DNA of 45,738 bases from CAUUGB01 sp963544615 (lineage in GTDB: Bacteria; Patescibacteriota; Microgenomatia; UBA1400; PJMF01): positions 1 to 45,738 of the forward strand of contig CAUUGB010000004.1 in assembly GCA_963544615.1 (NCBI GenBank), given 5' to 3'. The first letter of the stretch is position 1. Every line of letters starts with the position of its first letter. Shown here piece after piece: positions 14,417 to 22,058 of the stretch. Below the pieces are notes generated by a model that was not told where the DNA came from, ran no database searches, and saw nothing but the letters and a program-made list of their open reading frames with translations. The translations under genes were made by a program, and so were the position numbers.

Positions 14417-16313
14417 AAAGTTTTTTATTTTTTAATTTAATGATTAAAGTGATGGTTAAAATTAAAGTTAACAGTAAAATAATGAGTACTGTTAAAGGAT
14501 GAGTACAAATTTGCTCCTTTACCCATTGGGATCCAAAAGTAATGATGTCTAAAAGATACCCTTTTTCTTTTAATTTGACAACTGTCTTGTTTTGAGTGGT
14601 GCAAAATTTAACTTCTTGGGGACAGGTGGTTTGGTCTTTTTCTAAACGGTAGCAGCATTCTCCGGAGCGCTGGCAAGCTAAAAGTGAGCCAGTGTAGCAG
14701 GCAAGACTGCTGTCGCGCCAAGCGTATAAGGCAGTTTCGCTGCTGCATTCATGAGCTGCTCGCTCTAAACAAGAGTGATTATCATCTAACTCGTCTGGTG
14801 GCTTAAAATAGCAATTTTTGCCCGTCTGAGCACAAGTAGCGAGCGAACCTTGAGCGCAAGTATGCTCACTAGTACACCAAAAATATGTTAGGGTGGGAGG
14901 ATTGCCGCCACAGTCACTGGTGGCATTTTGTAAACAAGCCTGCTCGGAGGCAAAATAGCAATTTTTTCCAGCTTGAAGGCAATCAGCTAAAGTTCCCTGT
15001 ATGCATTGAGCCTGATTAGTACAAAAAAAATAATTGCCTAAATTACCTGGTAATTGGCGCCAGCGAGATGAAGTTGAATAAGTTTTAGTCCCACTGCAGT
15101 CTAAAACACTAATGGCAAATTGATGCCAATCACTTGCACTTAAAGGGTCGTTGTAATTCAAGTTAAGGTTTTGTCCATTAATATGCAAGTGCTTTTTTTT
15201 GAAGTTTAATTCGTAGCGAACAGTGTGGTTGTGGCAAGAACCATTTGCTAAATGATGTACGCGCAGACGATAGTCAGGTGTTTGTATACTTTGGTTGGGA
15301 AGAGTTAAAATTTGTTTGCCATTAAAAATAAAAGCTACCTGGGTAATTTCATTCTCTTGAGCGCAAATATCCCAAATAAAAAGTAAATCTTGTTCATTGG
15401 GAGCACTGACAACACTATTGTTTTCAGGGCTAATGATGATAGGAATTAAGCCTGTGCTAGTACACTTAGCACTTGGAGTTGATAGGAGCGGCAAATTAAA
15501 ATCGTGAGTACAACCGTGATAATCGTGTAAGCGAATTTGGAGCAAGCTTGACTGACTGCTATTATTCTCAGCTAGGGAAGTGGGTAATTGAATAATAGTT
15601 TGCTCTTGTTGCTGGTCAATTTGATAATCAGAGTGCTGCTGGCTTTGTAGGGAAACATTACTGGCAAGAACTTGTCCATTAATTTTTAAGTACTCCAAAC
15701 TAGAGGGTTGTTGAGACAAAGGGTAAGTGAGTGTCAAACTCAGCTGGTGTGGATTGGGGGTTAGATAAGCTGTAATTTTATTGTCGTTGCATTGCCGTCC
15801 CCATCGACAATACTGATGGGGCAAATAATCAAAGCTGTAAGTATGCGCATTTAAAGTACTTGTTTCCTGAAGATAATTTTCTCCAGTTACTGACCAAGAA
15901 AATTTTCCCGCTAACAAAGGGGAGTGTAGCTGCAAATAGACAATGTCGCCTTGTTGCCAAGTGCGAAAATCACTCGCAATATTTCCTGGAGTAAATTCTT
16001 TAGTGAAATTAAAATTATCCTGATGAGGAAAACTGCCATCACTCTCTTGCAGACTCCCGTTTAAAGTAAAGGTGTAAGTAGCTAGACTGCTAGTGCCACT
16101 AGCTTCCTGCCAAGAAAAAACTGCCACCGGGTCGCATAAGTGAGCTTGGTTGGCTGGAGTTAGTAAGGTGGGATTGAGCGACTGGTCAGCTTGTTGATGA
16201 GAGGCGATGGTTTGGAAAGTGATTTTTTCAGTGGCAGCGGAGTGGGCAGTTGTTAGAGATGCTGTTAGTAGCAAAGATAAGAGCATTCCACCACAAATGA
16301 AAAATTTTTTCAT
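14409..16313 (-). CDS. Exported, C-terminally anchored protein with three Cys-rich repeats
   Basis: Surface protein of 634 residues, not recognised. It has a signal peptide (about 1-24, ending TTAHSA), several beta-rich segments that look Ig-like (LTPANQAHLC..VAVFSWQEA, and a repeated theme near ISPENNSVVSAPNEQDLLFIW), then three tandem Cys-rich repeats of ~45 residues (about 430-570). Each repeat has the pattern C...C..GTL/SL..C...GK/EC-C-Y. A single membrane segment (about 602-625) and a short basic tail (KLKNKKLYE) follow. It is encoded with the 493-residue membrane protein (8-nt overlap), suggesting a joint envelope complex. The even spacing of cysteines implies disulfide bonds outside the cell. 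Confidence 0.75.
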   Translation of the reverse strand: MKKFFICGGMLLSLLLTASLTTAHSAATEKITFQTIASHQQADQSLNPTLLTPANQAHLCDPVAVFSWQEASGTSSLATYTFTLNGSLQESDGSFPHQDNFNFTKEFTPGNIASDFRTWQQGDIVYLQLHSPLLAGKFSWSVTGENYLQETSTLNAHTYSFDYLPHQYCRWGRQCNDNKITAYLTPNPHQLSLTLTYPLSQQPSSLEYLKINGQVLASNVSLQSQQHSDYQIDQQQEQTIIQLPTSLAENNSSQSSLLQIRLHDYHGCTHDFNLPLLSTPSAKCTSTGLIPIIISPENNSVVSAPNEQDLLFIWDICAQENEITQVAFIFNGKQILTLPNQSIQTPDYRLRVHHLANGSCHNHTVRYELNFKKKHLHINGQNLNLNYNDPLSASDWHQFAISVLDCSGTKTYSTSSRWRQLPGNLGNYFFCTNQAQCIQGTLADCLQAGKNCYFASEQACLQNATSDCGGNPPTLTYFWCTSEHTCAQGSLATCAQTGKNCYFKPPDELDDNHSCLERAAHECSSETALYAWRDSSLACYTGSLLACQRSGECCYRLEKDQTTCPQEVKFCTTQNKTVVKLKEKGYLLDIITFGSQWVKEQICTHPLTVLIILLLTLILTITLIIKLKNKKLYE

Positions 16314-16391
16314 GATTAAAAGTCAAATTAATGCCGAGGAGTGTCAAAATGCACTCTACACCTTGACTAATTTTAGCCTAAAACCAATCTC

Positions 16392-16433
16392 TTGACAAGT
16401 GTTGTTTCAGTCTTTAAGATGATTTTGCAGATG
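16392..16433 (+). promoter_or_regulatory. pth promoter next to the start codon
   Basis: TTGACA (16392-16397), 17-bp spacer, TAAGAT (16415-16420). The expected transcription start is near 16427, about 4 nt before the ATG at 16431. Confidence 0.65.
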
Positions 16434-16970
16434 AAAAAAATTATTGTTGGTTTGGGTAATCCCGGGCAATGTTTTGCCACTACACGGCATAATGCTGGAG
16501 CCCTTTTGGTGGAATTTTTGCGCCAGTGGCAACGCTTACCCAATTTTGTCACTCACAAAACAGCTAAATCTTTAATGACTAAAGGTAATATTGCTGGCAG
16601 AGAAGTTTTTTTGCTTTTACCCCAAACTTATATGAATATGTCGGGAGAAGCAGTGGGCAAAGTTTTGCGCTATTATCAACTAGCTGCTGATAATTTGTTA
16701 CTAGTTTATGATGATTTAGATTTGCCTTTGGGTAAATATCTTTTTTCCACCAAGACTCCCAAAGTTCATCAGGGAGTTTTAAGTGTGCAAGCTGCTTTGG
16801 GTCAGCAATCTTTTACTTCGCTACGCTTGGGTATTGATGAGCGGGAGCGACCCACTCGAATTGCTGGTGGCGATTATGTGCTGAGTAATTTTACCAAAGA
16901 GCAGCTGCAGTTTTTAGAACAGCAGCTTTTTCCTCAGGTTTGTTTAGAAGTGGTGTCGCAATGGCTTTAG
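16431..16970 (+). CDS. pth: Peptidyl-tRNA hydrolase
   Basis: Pth cleaves peptidyl-tRNAs that drop off the ribosome. The protein has 179 residues. Family features seen: MKKIIVGLGNPG at the N-terminus, RHNAG with the catalytic His (about 20-24), QTYMNMSGEAV (about 65-75) and VYDDLDLPLGK (about 90-100). The usual GGHNGL loop reads VHQGVL here, a modest deviation. I placed the start at MKKII because the promoter's expected transcription start falls just upstream. ATG at 16419 overlaps the -10 box. The last 10 nt overlap the following small gene. Confidence 0.93.
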   Translation: MKKIIVGLGNPGQCFATTRHNAGALLVEFLRQWQRLPNFVTHKTAKSLMTKGNIAGREVFLLLPQTYMNMSGEAVGKVLRYYQLAADNLLLVYDDLDLPLGKYLFSTKTPKVHQGVLSVQAALGQQSFTSLRLGIDERERPTRIAGGDYVLSNFTKEQLQFLEQQLFPQVCLEVVSQWL

Positions 16971-17329
16971 AAAGACTCTCAGCTAGTCTTGATGTCAAGC
17001 GTTATCAGCGTCCAGTAGAAGTTAATAAGTATGTTTCCACTCCAGAACAGCTTTTAGCTTTACGCCTAGCAGCTAGTTTAGATGATAGAGAACACAAGAG
17101 GCTTTATTTACATTGGGCCAAGCATTTGCAAGCTGGTTTATTGGAAGAAGCCCTTAGTTTTGCCCTTGACGCTCATGCCCAAAACAAAGGAGCACTTTTT
17201 GCTTGGAAGCTCAAACAATTGCGTCAGCAATGGTTAGCGGAGGGTAAAAATCCACAAAGAAAGGTAGTGAAGGGGACTGGGAAAAAAAAGCCCTTAAGTA
17301 TGGGAGAACAACAAGGTTTATTTTTTTAA
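16961..17329 (+). CDS. Hypothetical protein (122 aa) coupled to pth
   Basis: Unrecognised cytoplasmic protein. It looks helical from about residue 28 to 95 (LLALRLAASLDDREHKRLYL..., then FAWKLKQLRQQWLAEG) and has a basic tail. There is no signal peptide or membrane segment. The ATG at 16961 lies inside the pth 3' end (10-nt overlap), implying translational coupling. It is followed by an AATGAGG/CCTCATT inverted repeat (17328-17365) without a T-run, and then by tRNA-Gly. A link to translation is suggested only by its neighbours. Confidence 0.65.
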   Translation: MALERLSASLDVKRYQRPVEVNKYVSTPEQLLALRLAASLDDREHKRLYLHWAKHLQAGLLEEALSFALDAHAQNKGALFAWKLKQLRQQWLAEGKNPQRKVVKGTGKKKPLSMGEQQGLFF

Positions 17330-17409
17330 TGAGGAAATTTATTGAGCTAGTTTTATTGCCTCATTATAGCTTAAATTTAAGTATACGCCCATGAGCTTTT
17401 TCGCTGTGA

Positions 17410-17415
17410 TATAAT
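17410..17415 (+). promoter_or_regulatory. tRNA-Gly extended -10
   Basis: TGATATAAT (TATAAT at 17410-17415) lies 29 nt before the mature tRNA 5' end. The -35 is not clear. Confidence 0.5.
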
Positions 17416-17444
17416 TTTATCGGTTAGAGACTTTGAGCGCTTTG

Positions 17445-17515
17445 GCAAAATTGGTGTATCGGTAGCACGAGTCCTTCCCAAGGACTAAGGGCGGGTTCGA
17501 CTCCCGTATTTTGCT
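17445..17515 (+). tRNA. tRNA-Gly (anticodon CCC)
   Basis: Complete cloverleaf. Acceptor GCAAAAT/ATTTTGC, D arm GTGT-ATCGGTA-GCAC, anticodon stem AGTCC/GGACT with loop TTCCCAA giving CCC (reads GGG), short variable loop, T arm GCGGG-TTCGACT-CCCGT, discriminator T. The following bases are CCC, so the 3' CCA is not encoded. Confidence 0.95.
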
Positions 17516-17517
17516 CC

Positions 17518-17874
17518 CTATAAAAATTCTTTAAGACGCTGCATAATCATTTGGCGATGACAGTGGGTGATGTCTGGTTCAAAACACAGTAAAGTGACGT
17601 GTTGATTTTTTTTCTCAGCTTGTTTAACTAATTCCGCTAAAGCCTGAATAACGGCTTGATTATCTCGCGCTTGTTGTTCAGCGCGGTATTTGCTTTGGAA
17701 TTCTTCCCAGCTCATTTGGTGATTGATAACATATTGTTCCACCAATTTGCGACTAGGCGCCAAACAAGGCAGCCAGAGGTCAAATTCATACTCAGGGTGA
17801 ATGCTATTCATCACACAAACTCTAATGCCATCAGCGGCAGTTTTGGGTAAAAGAATACTTTTATTCTTTAACAT
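17518..17874 (-). CDS. DUF488 family protein
   Basis: Small cytoplasmic protein of 118 residues with the hallmarks of DUF488: a W..F..KY segment (MSWEEFQSKYRAE, about 52-64) and the C-terminal HVTLLCFEPDITHCHRQMIM motif (about 92-111), whose Cys and CHR residues suggest a catalytic or metal site. The biochemical function of the family is not established to my knowledge. The ATG at 17874 overlaps the end of the Maf-like gene by 14 nt, so the two are co-translated. It ends 2 nt from the convergent tRNA-Gly. Confidence 0.82.
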   Translation of the reverse strand: MLKNKSILLPKTAADGIRVCVMNSIHPEYEFDLWLPCLAPSRKLVEQYVINHQMSWEEFQSKYRAEQQARDNQAVIQALAELVKQAEKKNQHVTLLCFEPDITHCHRQMIMQRLKEFL

Positions 17875-18754
17875 GGTTAACCACACTTTCTAACCAATGC
17901 CAATTATCAATAATAAAATCGTAAGCACCGGGGTAGATTTGTTTGAGCACATGAGGTGAATAACCAACTGCAACTCCAAAAATTATTTGTTTTAAAAGTT
18001 TTTTTGTTTCTTGGTCGAGCATAATTTTTTTACTTAAATCAACGTGGCGGTGATTAAGTTCGACATTTTGCACATAATCACCTTTAATTAAAACTGGGAG
18101 TGAAAGTCCAGCAGCAATATCGGTAAAGTTGAGGGTACTTAGTCCATTGCTGCTGTAAGCTTTGGAGCTATAAAACTGCTGGAAGCGCTGCAGATAGTTT
18201 TCCAAGCCTTTATCACTGGCAAGTTCTCTAAGGCGGTCGGCACGTAAAACAACTTTAATTTCTTGATAATGTTTAGTTTCTATGGGAGAACTTTCATTTT
18301 TTTGGTATTGGAGAATTTGCGAGCCAGCAAAAACTTTATACATTTTGCTGCTAGATTTATGCAAATGATAAAAAGTTTCTTGCAAGCGTTCTTGATTTTT
18401 AGGTTTGCCTTGGCTAACAAATTCGTCGCTAGTGGCACTAATTGGTTTACCAGTGGCGGTTAGGACATCGGCAGCAATCACATCGTAAACACCTGCATAG
18501 GCAATAATAGCATTGATAACCTCTTGTAAAGCTTGACTGGCTAAAGGTGCTGTTTCTTGTTGTTTGAGTGTAGCTTGCAGTAGGTTCACCAAGTAATCAA
18601 TTTTGTTTTTTGCTACCAGCATGGTATCGGGACTATCGAGCTCATTTTCTGGTCCAGGGTGGCTTTTTAAGTCAATTTTTGGCAGTTGGGCTAAAGCTAA
18701 ATTGCGTCTTTTAGAAGTGGTGGCACTAATGAGCAATTGTTTTTCTTTTTCCAT
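17861..18754 (-). CDS. Maf-like protein, long and divergent
   Basis: The N-terminus (LLISATTSKRRNLALAQLP, residues 7-25) resembles the Maf signature of S/A-x-S-x-R-R-x-L. VYDVIAADVLTATGKPIS (about 93-110) resembles the VIAADT...GKP core with the catalytic Asp, followed by an LQETFYHLHKSSSKMYKVF stretch where Maf has LSG..H.V. Maf proteins are house-cleaning nucleoside-triphosphate pyrophosphatases of ~190-200 residues. This one has 297, and its C-terminal ~110 residues (with GDYVQNVELNHRHVDLSKK) have no counterpart I recognise. It is 3 nt after the anchored 377-residue gene and overlaps the DUF488 gene. The assignment is by motif reading and needs a profile search. Confidence 0.6.
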   Translation of the reverse strand: MEKEKQLLISATTSKRRNLALAQLPKIDLKSHPGPENELDSPDTMLVAKNKIDYLVNLLQATLKQQETAPLASQALQEVINAIIAYAGVYDVIAADVLTATGKPISATSDEFVSQGKPKNQERLQETFYHLHKSSSKMYKVFAGSQILQYQKNESSPIETKHYQEIKVVLRADRLRELASDKGLENYLQRFQQFYSSKAYSSNGLSTLNFTDIAAGLSLPVLIKGDYVQNVELNHRHVDLSKKIMLDQETKKLLKQIIFGVAVGYSPHVLKQIYPGAYDFIIDNWHWLESVVNHVKE

Positions 18755-18757
18755 AAT

Positions 18758-19882
18758 TTATTGCCTGTCGCTAAAGCGCAAACTCGCCACCAATTGTTCA
18801 AATTGATTGAAGGTGGCTTGGTATTCCTCTGGAGGATGGTTTTGTTCTAAAAGTTCTAAAAGATGACTGTTGGTGTCGGTTAATTTGCCATAGTCGCAAG
18901 TTACTGCTAAGTAGTAGTAATAAAAAGGAAATACCGCGGTAGTGGTGAGATGATTTTCTTCACTGCTAACTGTAGTTAACTGATGAAAAATCTTGCCTTT
19001 AACTCCAGCAATGTCAATACGATTGTTTACTTGACTAGAGCTGGTAGCTACCAGTTGCCCATAGATATCGGCTGGAAAATTCAGCTGTGGTCCAAGGGTA
19101 GCTTTACCTATCCACTGATAGGGAGCATATTCTAAATAAAAATGTCCTCCATCCTGAGGTTGCAGGAGAAAAACTGTTTTAGCAGCTACATCTGCTAATG
19201 AATTAAGGCGTGAAGTCTCATTAACTAGCAACTGGCTTGTCCAACTGGTGGGAACATTAATTTCTTTAAGGCGTAGTTTATCTAAGTAATTAGCTAAAGT
19301 GTCATTATGGTGGGAAACTAAATTAGGGCGAGTAGCACTAATTGATGCAGTGGCAGGGGTGGTGACTGCAGAGGGATATTTTTTGGCTAAAAGTTGGGCG
19401 AGGAAATTGGTAAAATCAGGAAAAAAAGTAATCTCGGCACCTAAAGTTTGTCCTCGATAAAGAACATAAGCATGATTGATAACTAAAGGTTCTTCTTTGG
19501 TAGTAGAGATGTCAATTATTACCCTGTCTTCATCTAAGTGAAAAACTAGTTGTTCATTGCTTGGTAGGGCAACTTTGCCACTTAAAGGGGTAAATAAAGC
19601 CTCATTTTTAAGAGTACTTATAATATAAGTTTTAGTTAACTGATTATCAATGGGTGTTATTTCTCCACGGTATTGCATGGTGATGGTAGTAGCTTGCAGT
19701 AAGCGCTGGCGTTCTTTTTGATAATCTGTGTGGGGGGCTTGCTTGAGTGTTAGCTCATTGTGATTGTTGGTGAGTGGTTTTTTTTCAGTTGAGTATAAAT
19801 ATAAAAAAATACTAAAAAATATGACGGCAAAAATGATGCAGATAATTAGGAGAACTTTACTCAAAGAGAATTTACTTTTCAT
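18758..19882 (-). CDS. Membrane-anchored protein of unknown function (374 aa)
   Basis: Unrecognised. A basic N-terminus and a single membrane segment (about 10-32) are followed by a ~340-residue extracytoplasmic part rich in beta-type sequence and Thr/Leu. There are no obvious catalytic motifs and only one Cys outside the membrane. The start is ATG at 19882, because an extended -10 (TGCTATAAT, TATAAT at 19898-19893) ends 10 nt upstream. An ATG at 19891 is too close to that box to be transcribed. The Maf-like gene starts 3 nt after the stop, so this is the promoter of a three-gene unit ending with DUF488. Confidence 0.7.
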   Translation of the reverse strand: MKSKFSLSKVLLIICIIFAVIFFSIFLYLYSTEKKPLTNNHNELTLKQAPHTDYQKERQRLLQATTITMQYRGEITPIDNQLTKTYIISTLKNEALFTPLSGKVALPSNEQLVFHLDEDRVIIDISTTKEEPLVINHAYVLYRGQTLGAEITFFPDFTNFLAQLLAKKYPSAVTTPATASISATRPNLVSHHNDTLANYLDKLRLKEINVPTSWTSQLLVNETSRLNSLADVAAKTVFLLQPQDGGHFYLEYAPYQWIGKATLGPQLNFPADIYGQLVATSSSQVNNRIDIAGVKGKIFHQLTTVSSEENHLTTTAVFPFYYYYLAVTCDYGKLTDTNSHLLELLEQNHPPEEYQATFNQFEQLVASLRFSDRQ

Positions 19883-19892
19883 TGCTGTCATT

Positions 19893-19900
19893 ATTATAGC
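19893..19900 (-). promoter_or_regulatory. Extended -10 promoter for the 374-aa gene
   Basis: Minus strand TGCTATAAT with 10 nt to the ATG at 19882, again a nearly leaderless arrangement. Confidence 0.5.
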
Positions 19901-19916
19901 AAACCTTTTTTGCCTG

Positions 19917-20579
19917 TTAATTATCTCTCCATAAACGCTGGAGGCAACTGAGATTGTATTTATCTTTTAATTCTTGATTGCCAGTTTCTGCTAATTCTTT
20001 GTCTTGTAGTAGTTGGACTCGATTAGAACATTCAGCTTGACTATTAAATGGAGGTAAATTTTCTAAAAAATATTTGTCTTGGGTATTTTTATCAGTGGCG
20101 ACCACTACCCATTTTATTTTGCCGCTACTGCTAGCAGGAGTGGCAGCTGCAGCTGAGGCGGGAACATTTTTTGTTTGCTGAAGGTGGTGTTGAGCAAGTA
20201 AATCTTGAGCTTGCTTGATATAATCATCCAAAACTTGATGGTGCTCATTTAAGGTTTGATGTTGGTTTTGTTTTTGGCAGTATATGTGCCAGTTAGCAAA
20301 ATCAGCAGTTTGTTTAATAGCAGCTGCTATTTGCCAAAATTGCTGAATTTTTTCTTGGCATAATTTTTGACTGCGATAAATACCAGCAGAGAGAGTTCCC
20401 TCTTGAGGAGAATAAATAAAAGCTAAGTAATTACTGGGTATGGTCTCACTCCTAAAAGCATAAGGGTTGATTTCTTGGCCTAAGTAATTGCGGTCCCATG
20501 GTTTTGCCCAGTCCCAATTCCAATATATTTGGAGTAAGAATAACAAACTAATGCCAATGATTAGGGTTCTTTTAATCAC
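19917..20579 (-). CDS. Membrane-anchored protein of unknown function (220 aa)
   Basis: Unrecognised. A short basic N-terminus and a hydrophobic segment (about 5-20) suggest a signal anchor. The rest is polar, Gln/His-rich, with a central Ala/Ser-rich linker (about 143-155) between two halves. The halves share a theme: YLAFIYSPQEGTLSAGIYRS...C and WVVVATDKNTQDKYFLENLPPF...C look like two copies of the same small domain, each followed by a Cys-containing helix. The start is GTG at 20579, five nucleotides after an extended -10 box. It lies 25 nt upstream of the -10-driven 374-aa gene and is divergent from the PBP-like gene. Confidence 0.65.
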   Translation of the reverse strand: MIKRTLIIGISLLFLLQIYWNWDWAKPWDRNYLGQEINPYAFRSETIPSNYLAFIYSPQEGTLSAGIYRSQKLCQEKIQQFWQIAAAIKQTADFANWHIYCQKQNQHQTLNEHHQVLDDYIKQAQDLLAQHHLQQTKNVPASAAAATPASSSGKIKWVVVATDKNTQDKYFLENLPPFNSQAECSNRVQLLQDKELAETGNQELKDKYNLSCLQRLWRDN

Positions 20580-20642
20580 AGTTGATTATAGCATTAAATC
20601 TCTTGCTATTGATATTCCTGTAGGCTATAATCAGTGATAATG
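20577..20642. promoter_or_regulatory. Divergent promoters for the 220-aa and PBP-like genes
   Basis: Minus strand: TGCTATAAT (TATAAT at 20590-20585), then 5 nt to GTG (20579). Plus strand: TTGCTA (20603-20608), 17-bp spacer, TATAAT (20626-20631), then 8 nt to ATG (20640). Both transcripts should be leaderless, and the two promoters share a 60-bp region. Confidence 0.65.
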
Positions 20643-21401
20643 ACGGTTAAAAAAAGAAGTTATTTTGCCTGGGTTGTTGTGGTTTTATTGCTGATAGGCG
20701 CTGTAGGAGTTTGGTATTATCGTTCAGATAGTTTCCTGTTGCGCGCTTTGGTTACCCTGCCTAATCAAGCTGATAAATTGGCCTCTTTGCCAGAGACAGA
20801 TTTATCTTCTGGCAGTTTATCTATTTTTGCTCATCATCCTGTGATGGCTGTGGAACCAGCTTTGTATCCGGTAGCGAAAACTTTAATTAATCATGCTTAT
20901 TTGGGTATGAGTGAGAGTGAAAAACAATCTTTACTCCAAAAACAAGATACCACTACCGCTCTGCAAGCTTTATCAACTGGAGAAGTTGATTTAGCCTTAA
21001 TTAGTGAACCTAATCCTGAAGATTTAGCTAGGGCGTCTGCTAAAAGTCAGGTGCATTTGCAATTATTAGCTAAAGATGCAGTGATATTTTTAGCTCCCCA
21101 AAGGCAAACTTTAAGTAACCTGACCATTTCTCAAGCAGTGGCAAAAATGTCATCAAATCGTTGGCAAGCTTATCAGTGGTTGGATGAAAATGAGCGCCAA
21201 ACTTATAGGCTTTTATCAGTTGCTAATATTTATCCCAGCTGGGAAAGTATTCAGAGTGATAATTATCCCTTAATTGTTAATATTTACGCTGCTTATACTA
21301 AGGCAGATAATATTTATGTGCAACAAGTGCGTGATTTTTTTCTTTCCGTTCAGGGTCAAAAGCTTTTAAGTGATTACAAATTTGTCAGTATTAATCGCTA
21401 A
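20640..21401 (+). CDS. Membrane-anchored PBP-like (PstS-type) solute-binding protein
   Basis: The 253-residue protein begins with a signal anchor (about 8-27) and continues with a type-2 periplasmic-binding-like fold. Supporting segments are LSTGEVDLALIS (about 107-118), LLAKDAVIFLAP (about 138-149), an LT-type LTISQAVAKM segment, and a C-terminal YPLIVNIYAAY...VRDFFLSVQGQKLLSDY that matches the end of phosphate-type binding proteins. The phosphate-binding serines of true PstS cannot be placed with confidence, and no ABC permease or ATPase genes are adjacent, so the ligand is unknown. I preferred ATG 20640 to GTG 20634 because of the promoter position. Confidence 0.65.
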   Translation: MTVKKRSYFAWVVVVLLLIGAVGVWYYRSDSFLLRALVTLPNQADKLASLPETDLSSGSLSIFAHHPVMAVEPALYPVAKTLINHAYLGMSESEKQSLLQKQDTTTALQALSTGEVDLALISEPNPEDLARASAKSQVHLQLLAKDAVIFLAPQRQTLSNLTISQAVAKMSSNRWQAYQWLDENERQTYRLLSVANIYPSWESIQSDNYPLIVNIYAAYTKADNIYVQQVRDFFLSVQGQKLLSDYKFVSINR

Positions 21402-22058
21402 TTACCATACAATTGGTTTCAAGCCGTGTTGGCATAAAAAAGCATTAGCTTGGGAAAAATGTTTGCAGCCAAAAAAACCCCGATGAGCAGAAAAAGGTGA
21501 GGGGTGAGCAGCTTGCAACACTAAATGTGGCGGGGTACTAATGAGTGATGCTTTAGTTTGGGCGTCTCTACCCCAGAGCATAAAAACTATTGGTTGTTTT
21601 CTTTGCGCTAAAATGGTCACAATTTTGGTAGTAAATTGCTCCCAACCCTTATGACGATGGGAACCGGGTGAATTTTGTTTAACAGTTAAGGTATTGTTAA
21701 GCAGCAAGACCCCCTGTTGGCTCCAGGAAGTTAAGCAGCCATTGTGGTGGCAGCACTCTCCACAATCGGTTTTAATTTCTTGAAAAATATTTTGTAGCGA
21801 TGGTGGTAAAGGAACATGAGGTGAGACTGAAAAAGCCAAACCATGAGCCTGACCTTTGCCATGGTAAGGATCTTGGCCTAAGATAACTACTTTAATTTGC
21901 TCCAGCGGGGTAGCAAAAGCACTAAAAACTTGCTGCTTGGGTGGAAAAATAGTCTCATTTTGATAAGCTTTTTTGAGAAAATTAGCTAAAGAGAGAAAAT
22001 ATGGTTGTTTAAATTCTTTTTGTAAGTATGGTTGCCAAGAAGCATGAATACAACTCAT
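21402..22058 (-). CDS. ung: Uracil-DNA glycosylase (family 1)
   Basis: Ung removes uracil from DNA to start base-excision repair. The protein has 218 residues from the ATG at 22058. Signature motifs: ILGQDPYHGKGQAHGLAF with catalytic D63 and H66 region, LLLNNTLTV (uracil pocket Asn, about 120-128), and the HPSPFSAHRGFFG leucine-loop equivalent near 185, where the usual intercalating Leu (HPSPLS) is Phe. The start overlaps the malQ TGA (ATGA-type overlap), which gives direct evidence that UGA is a stop. A longer in-frame start exists at 22091, but 22058 gives the normal family length. Confidence 0.95.
   Translation of the reverse strand: MSCIHASWQPYLQKEFKQPYFLSLANFLKKAYQNETIFPPKQQVFSAFATPLEQIKVVILGQDPYHGKGQAHGLAFSVSPHVPLPPSLQNIFQEIKTDCGECCHHNGCLTSWSQQGVLLLNNTLTVKQNSPGSHRHKGWEQFTTKIVTILAQRKQPIVFMLWGRDAQTKASLISTPPHLVLQAAHPSPFSAHRGFFGCKHFSQANAFLCQHGLKPIVW

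Noticed and set aside
17328..17365. AATGAGG/CCTCATT inverted repeat after the pth operon as a terminator
   Set aside because: A 24-nt loop and no T-run; not convincing.
20640..21401. PBP-like protein as a full phosphate transporter component (PstS)
   Set aside because: No pstCAB genes nearby and phosphate-binding residues cannot be placed; kept only as PBP-like.
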